This document shows positions 62,558 through 64,000 of a stretch of DNA of 64,000 nt, one piece after another. The DNA is taken from contig JAOPKD010000008.1 of the NCBI GenBank assembly GCA_025517565.1, positions 90,330 to 154,329 on the forward strand, given 5' to 3'. The notes under the pieces were generated by a model. It was not told where the DNA came from and searched no databases. It worked only from the letters and a program-made list of their open reading frames with translations. The number at the start of each line of letters is the position of its first letter. Position 1 is the first letter of the stretch. The DNA is from Halapricum hydrolyticum (GTDB lineage Archaea > Halobacteriota > Halobacteria > Halobacteriales > Haloarculaceae). The position numbers were made by a program, and so were the translations under genes.

Positions 62558-62810
62558 ACCCCACTCTGGTCTGCCCCCGATAGTAGGGGTTGTGATTCGC
62601 ATCGCGAAACCCTCCTGCCGCCCCACTATATTCACATTTGATACTCCCCGATCACGGGGGGCTATCATAGACATCAGAGATAAAATTCAGGATTTCCGGG
62701 AGTATCAGTCAGTTTTCCGCGTCGAGAACCGTCGCGGGGGTCTTTTCACGCCGAGAAAAAGGCCCGACTGCAACCGATTGTAGGCTGGTTGAATCGAACG
62801 ATAGTAAAGG

Positions 62811-62818
62811 TTTATATA
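62811..62818 (+). promoter_or_regulatory. TATA element of the pilin operon
   Basis: TTTATATA predicts a start near 62841, giving about 90 nt of untranslated leader before the ATG at 62933. That is unusual here, where most genes look leaderless. The 62558-62810 interval is otherwise without a gene. Confidence 0.5.
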
Positions 62819-62932
62819 GGAACCCGGAGACAGAAACGAGCAGACACGGCAGTCGGGCACGCGGGGCAGATCGAGTCGTCGGTCACCGTCGAACGCGTGT
62901 CCGTGCTGGCGTGCATCAGAACGATACAAACC

Positions 62933-63412
62933 ATGCAACTGAAAGAACTCATCACGGACGACGATGCAGTCAGTCCAGTGATCGGCGTGATCCTGATGGT
63001 CGCGATCACGGTGATCCTCGCGGCTGTCATCGCGTCGTTCGTACTCGGACTGGGCGACACGACGAACACGACACCGCAGGCTAGTTTTGACTTTGATTAC
63101 GACCAGGGCGATACCTCTACAACCGATTCATTCGGGAACACTGGTACGGATGGTCTCCTGACTATCACTCATGAAAGCGGGGATAGTATTGAAGCCACCC
63201 AGCTGTATATCAGAGGTTCATCTGATAGTTCAGATGTTGAAGTTGCTACGGACTCCAGTAACAGTCCGAAGTACAGTTCGGGCGACAAAATATCAGCTGG
63301 TGATACAATTAATGTTGGGGTAGCGAATGGAGACACCGTTCGCGTCGTCTACGAAGATTCTTCTGGAGACAGCTCCAGCACACTCGGCTCTTGGGAAGGC
63401 CCTGACGCATAA
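62933..63412 (+). CDS. PilA-type archaeal pilin 1
   Basis: 159 aa from the ATG at 62933. The N-terminus MQLKELITDDDAVSPVIGV and the hydrophobic ILMVAITVILAAVIASFVLGLGD segment are the archaeal class-III prepilin pattern of Haloferax PilA-like adhesion pilins. It is cleaved by the prepilin peptidase and assembled into surface pili. The C-terminal Ser/Asp-rich part is variable. Only 3 bp separate its stop from the next pilin, so both are on one mRNA. Confidence 0.9.
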   Translation: MQLKELITDDDAVSPVIGVILMVAITVILAAVIASFVLGLGDTTNTTPQASFDFDYDQGDTSTTDSFGNTGTDGLLTITHESGDSIEATQLYIRGSSDSSDVEVATDSSNSPKYSSGDKISAGDTINVGVANGDTVRVVYEDSSGDSSSTLGSWEGPDA

Positions 63413-63415
63413 ACA

Positions 63416-63922
63416 ATGAAACTGAAAGAACTCATCACGGACGACGACGCAGTGAGTCCGGTGATAGGCGTGATCCTGATGGTCGCGATCACGGTGATCC
63501 TCGCGGCCGTCATTGCGTCGTTCGTGCTCGGACTGGGCGACACGACGAACACGACGCCGCAGGCGAGCCTCAACTTCGACTATACGAACGCAAGTGGCGA
63601 CATTGATACGCTTGACATCACTCATGAGAGTGGTGACACGCTCGCTGTCAGTCAGACATCGCTGACAGTCAACGATGCCTACGGTGATGACGGTGGTGGT
63701 TATGCTAGTGTATCATATGATACAGACCTCATAACTAGTAGTAATGTAGGTAGCGACGAGCTCACTGCGGGTACGACGATCACATTAGATGATGGTGGCT
63801 TTAGCTCCCTCGGCAGCAGTAATACTCTCGACCTTTCTCAGGCTACCGTCAAAGTCATTTGGACCGACGATTCGGGCGACAGCTCCAGCACACTCGGCAC
63901 CTGGGAAGGTCCCGAGGCCTAA
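63416..63922 (+). CDS. PilA-type archaeal pilin 2
   Basis: 168 aa. The first 45 residues are almost identical to pilin 1 (MKLKELITDDDAVSPVIGV and the same hydrophobic segment), at about 93% DNA identity over roughly 150 bp. The last 16 or so codons are also similar (SGDSSSTLGTWEGPEA versus SGDSSSTLGSWEGPDA). The central part differs in sequence and is AT-richer. It may supply pilus variation. Confidence 0.9.
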   Translation: MKLKELITDDDAVSPVIGVILMVAITVILAAVIASFVLGLGDTTNTTPQASLNFDYTNASGDIDTLDITHESGDTLAVSQTSLTVNDAYGDDGGGYASVSYDTDLITSSNVGSDELTAGTTITLDDGGFSSLGSSNTLDLSQATVKVIWTDDSGDSSSTLGTWEGPEA

Positions 63923-63934
63923 CTAACGAACATC

Positions 63935-63947
63935 CTTTTCCCTTTTT
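63935..63947 (+). terminator. Possible T-rich terminator after the pilins
   Basis: CTTTTCCCTTTTT closely follows the second pilin stop. Confidence 0.5.
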
Positions 63948-64000
63948 ACTCAGCTTTGCACGTTAGCGTCAGCTGTTGAATGAACGAACAGGTGATCGAT

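Overview
This 64-kb window is haloarchaeal chromosome. It is GC-rich, its proteins are strongly acidic, promoters carry TATA boxes about 25 nt upstream of mostly leaderless starts, and there are archaeal and haloarchaeal markers: the PAN proteasome ATPase, Rad50/Mre11, Hel308, the KEOPS subunit Cgi121, S8e, GatD, a bat-type HTH regulator and PilA-like pilins. The gene set fits a Haloarculaceae-like species, but the genus is a guess.

Layout. 0-2.7 kb: HalOD1-like protein, methylglyoxal synthase, GT2-flippase fusion. 2.7-15 kb: mostly housekeeping genes (PAPS-reductase-like protein, rad50-mre11, PAN, S8e, glycine cleavage T/H, a hydroxyacyl-CoA dehydrogenase/enoyl-CoA hydratase fusion). 14.9-16.1 kb: a 0.69-kb IS6-type insertion sequence with an intact target duplication, next to a truncated betaine-binding protein gene. 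16.1-19 kb: histidine kinase and MutY. 19-24.8 kb: an unusual island with a Tat-exported beta-propeller protein, a D-arabinonolactone-oxidase-like flavoprotein, a 64-aa protein and a 680-aa beta-repeat protein. 24.9-33.9 kb: transporter, bat regulator, DsrE, flavin reductase, serine acetyltransferase and a RecJ/DHH-like protein. 34-53.5 kb: tRNA-Val, a sensorless chemotaxis signalling protein, RNase HII, HD hydrolase, amidohydrolase, HGPRTase-like protein, GatD, regulators, GTPases, a LamG pilin-like protein, and Hel308-Cgi121-MFS. 53.5-60.8 kb: a looser accessory zone with relics, an 80-bp MITE, a pair of 139-bp repeats and small membrane proteins, ending at tRNA-Arg. 60.9-64 kb: [2Fe-2S] ferredoxin, 6-phosphogluconate dehydrogenase and two tandem pilins.

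Most notable structural finding: both tRNA genes (Val-UAC and Arg-CCG) are followed at nearly the same distance (118 and 113 bp) by a second copy of their own 3' end. In each case that copy forms a hairpin with an inverted T-arm copy lying between it and the tRNA. The same architecture at two unrelated tRNAs suggests a recurring tRNA-linked element or processing signal rather than chance. Other leads are the 19-24.8 kb oxidase/beta-repeat island, the two pilin genes with conserved ends and a divergent centre, a 79-80-bp MITE family, the 139-bp direct repeats around a small membrane gene, and a 19-bp tandem array made from the 3' end of a NOG1-like GTPase gene.

All functional calls come from reading motifs and family resemblance; no database search was run.
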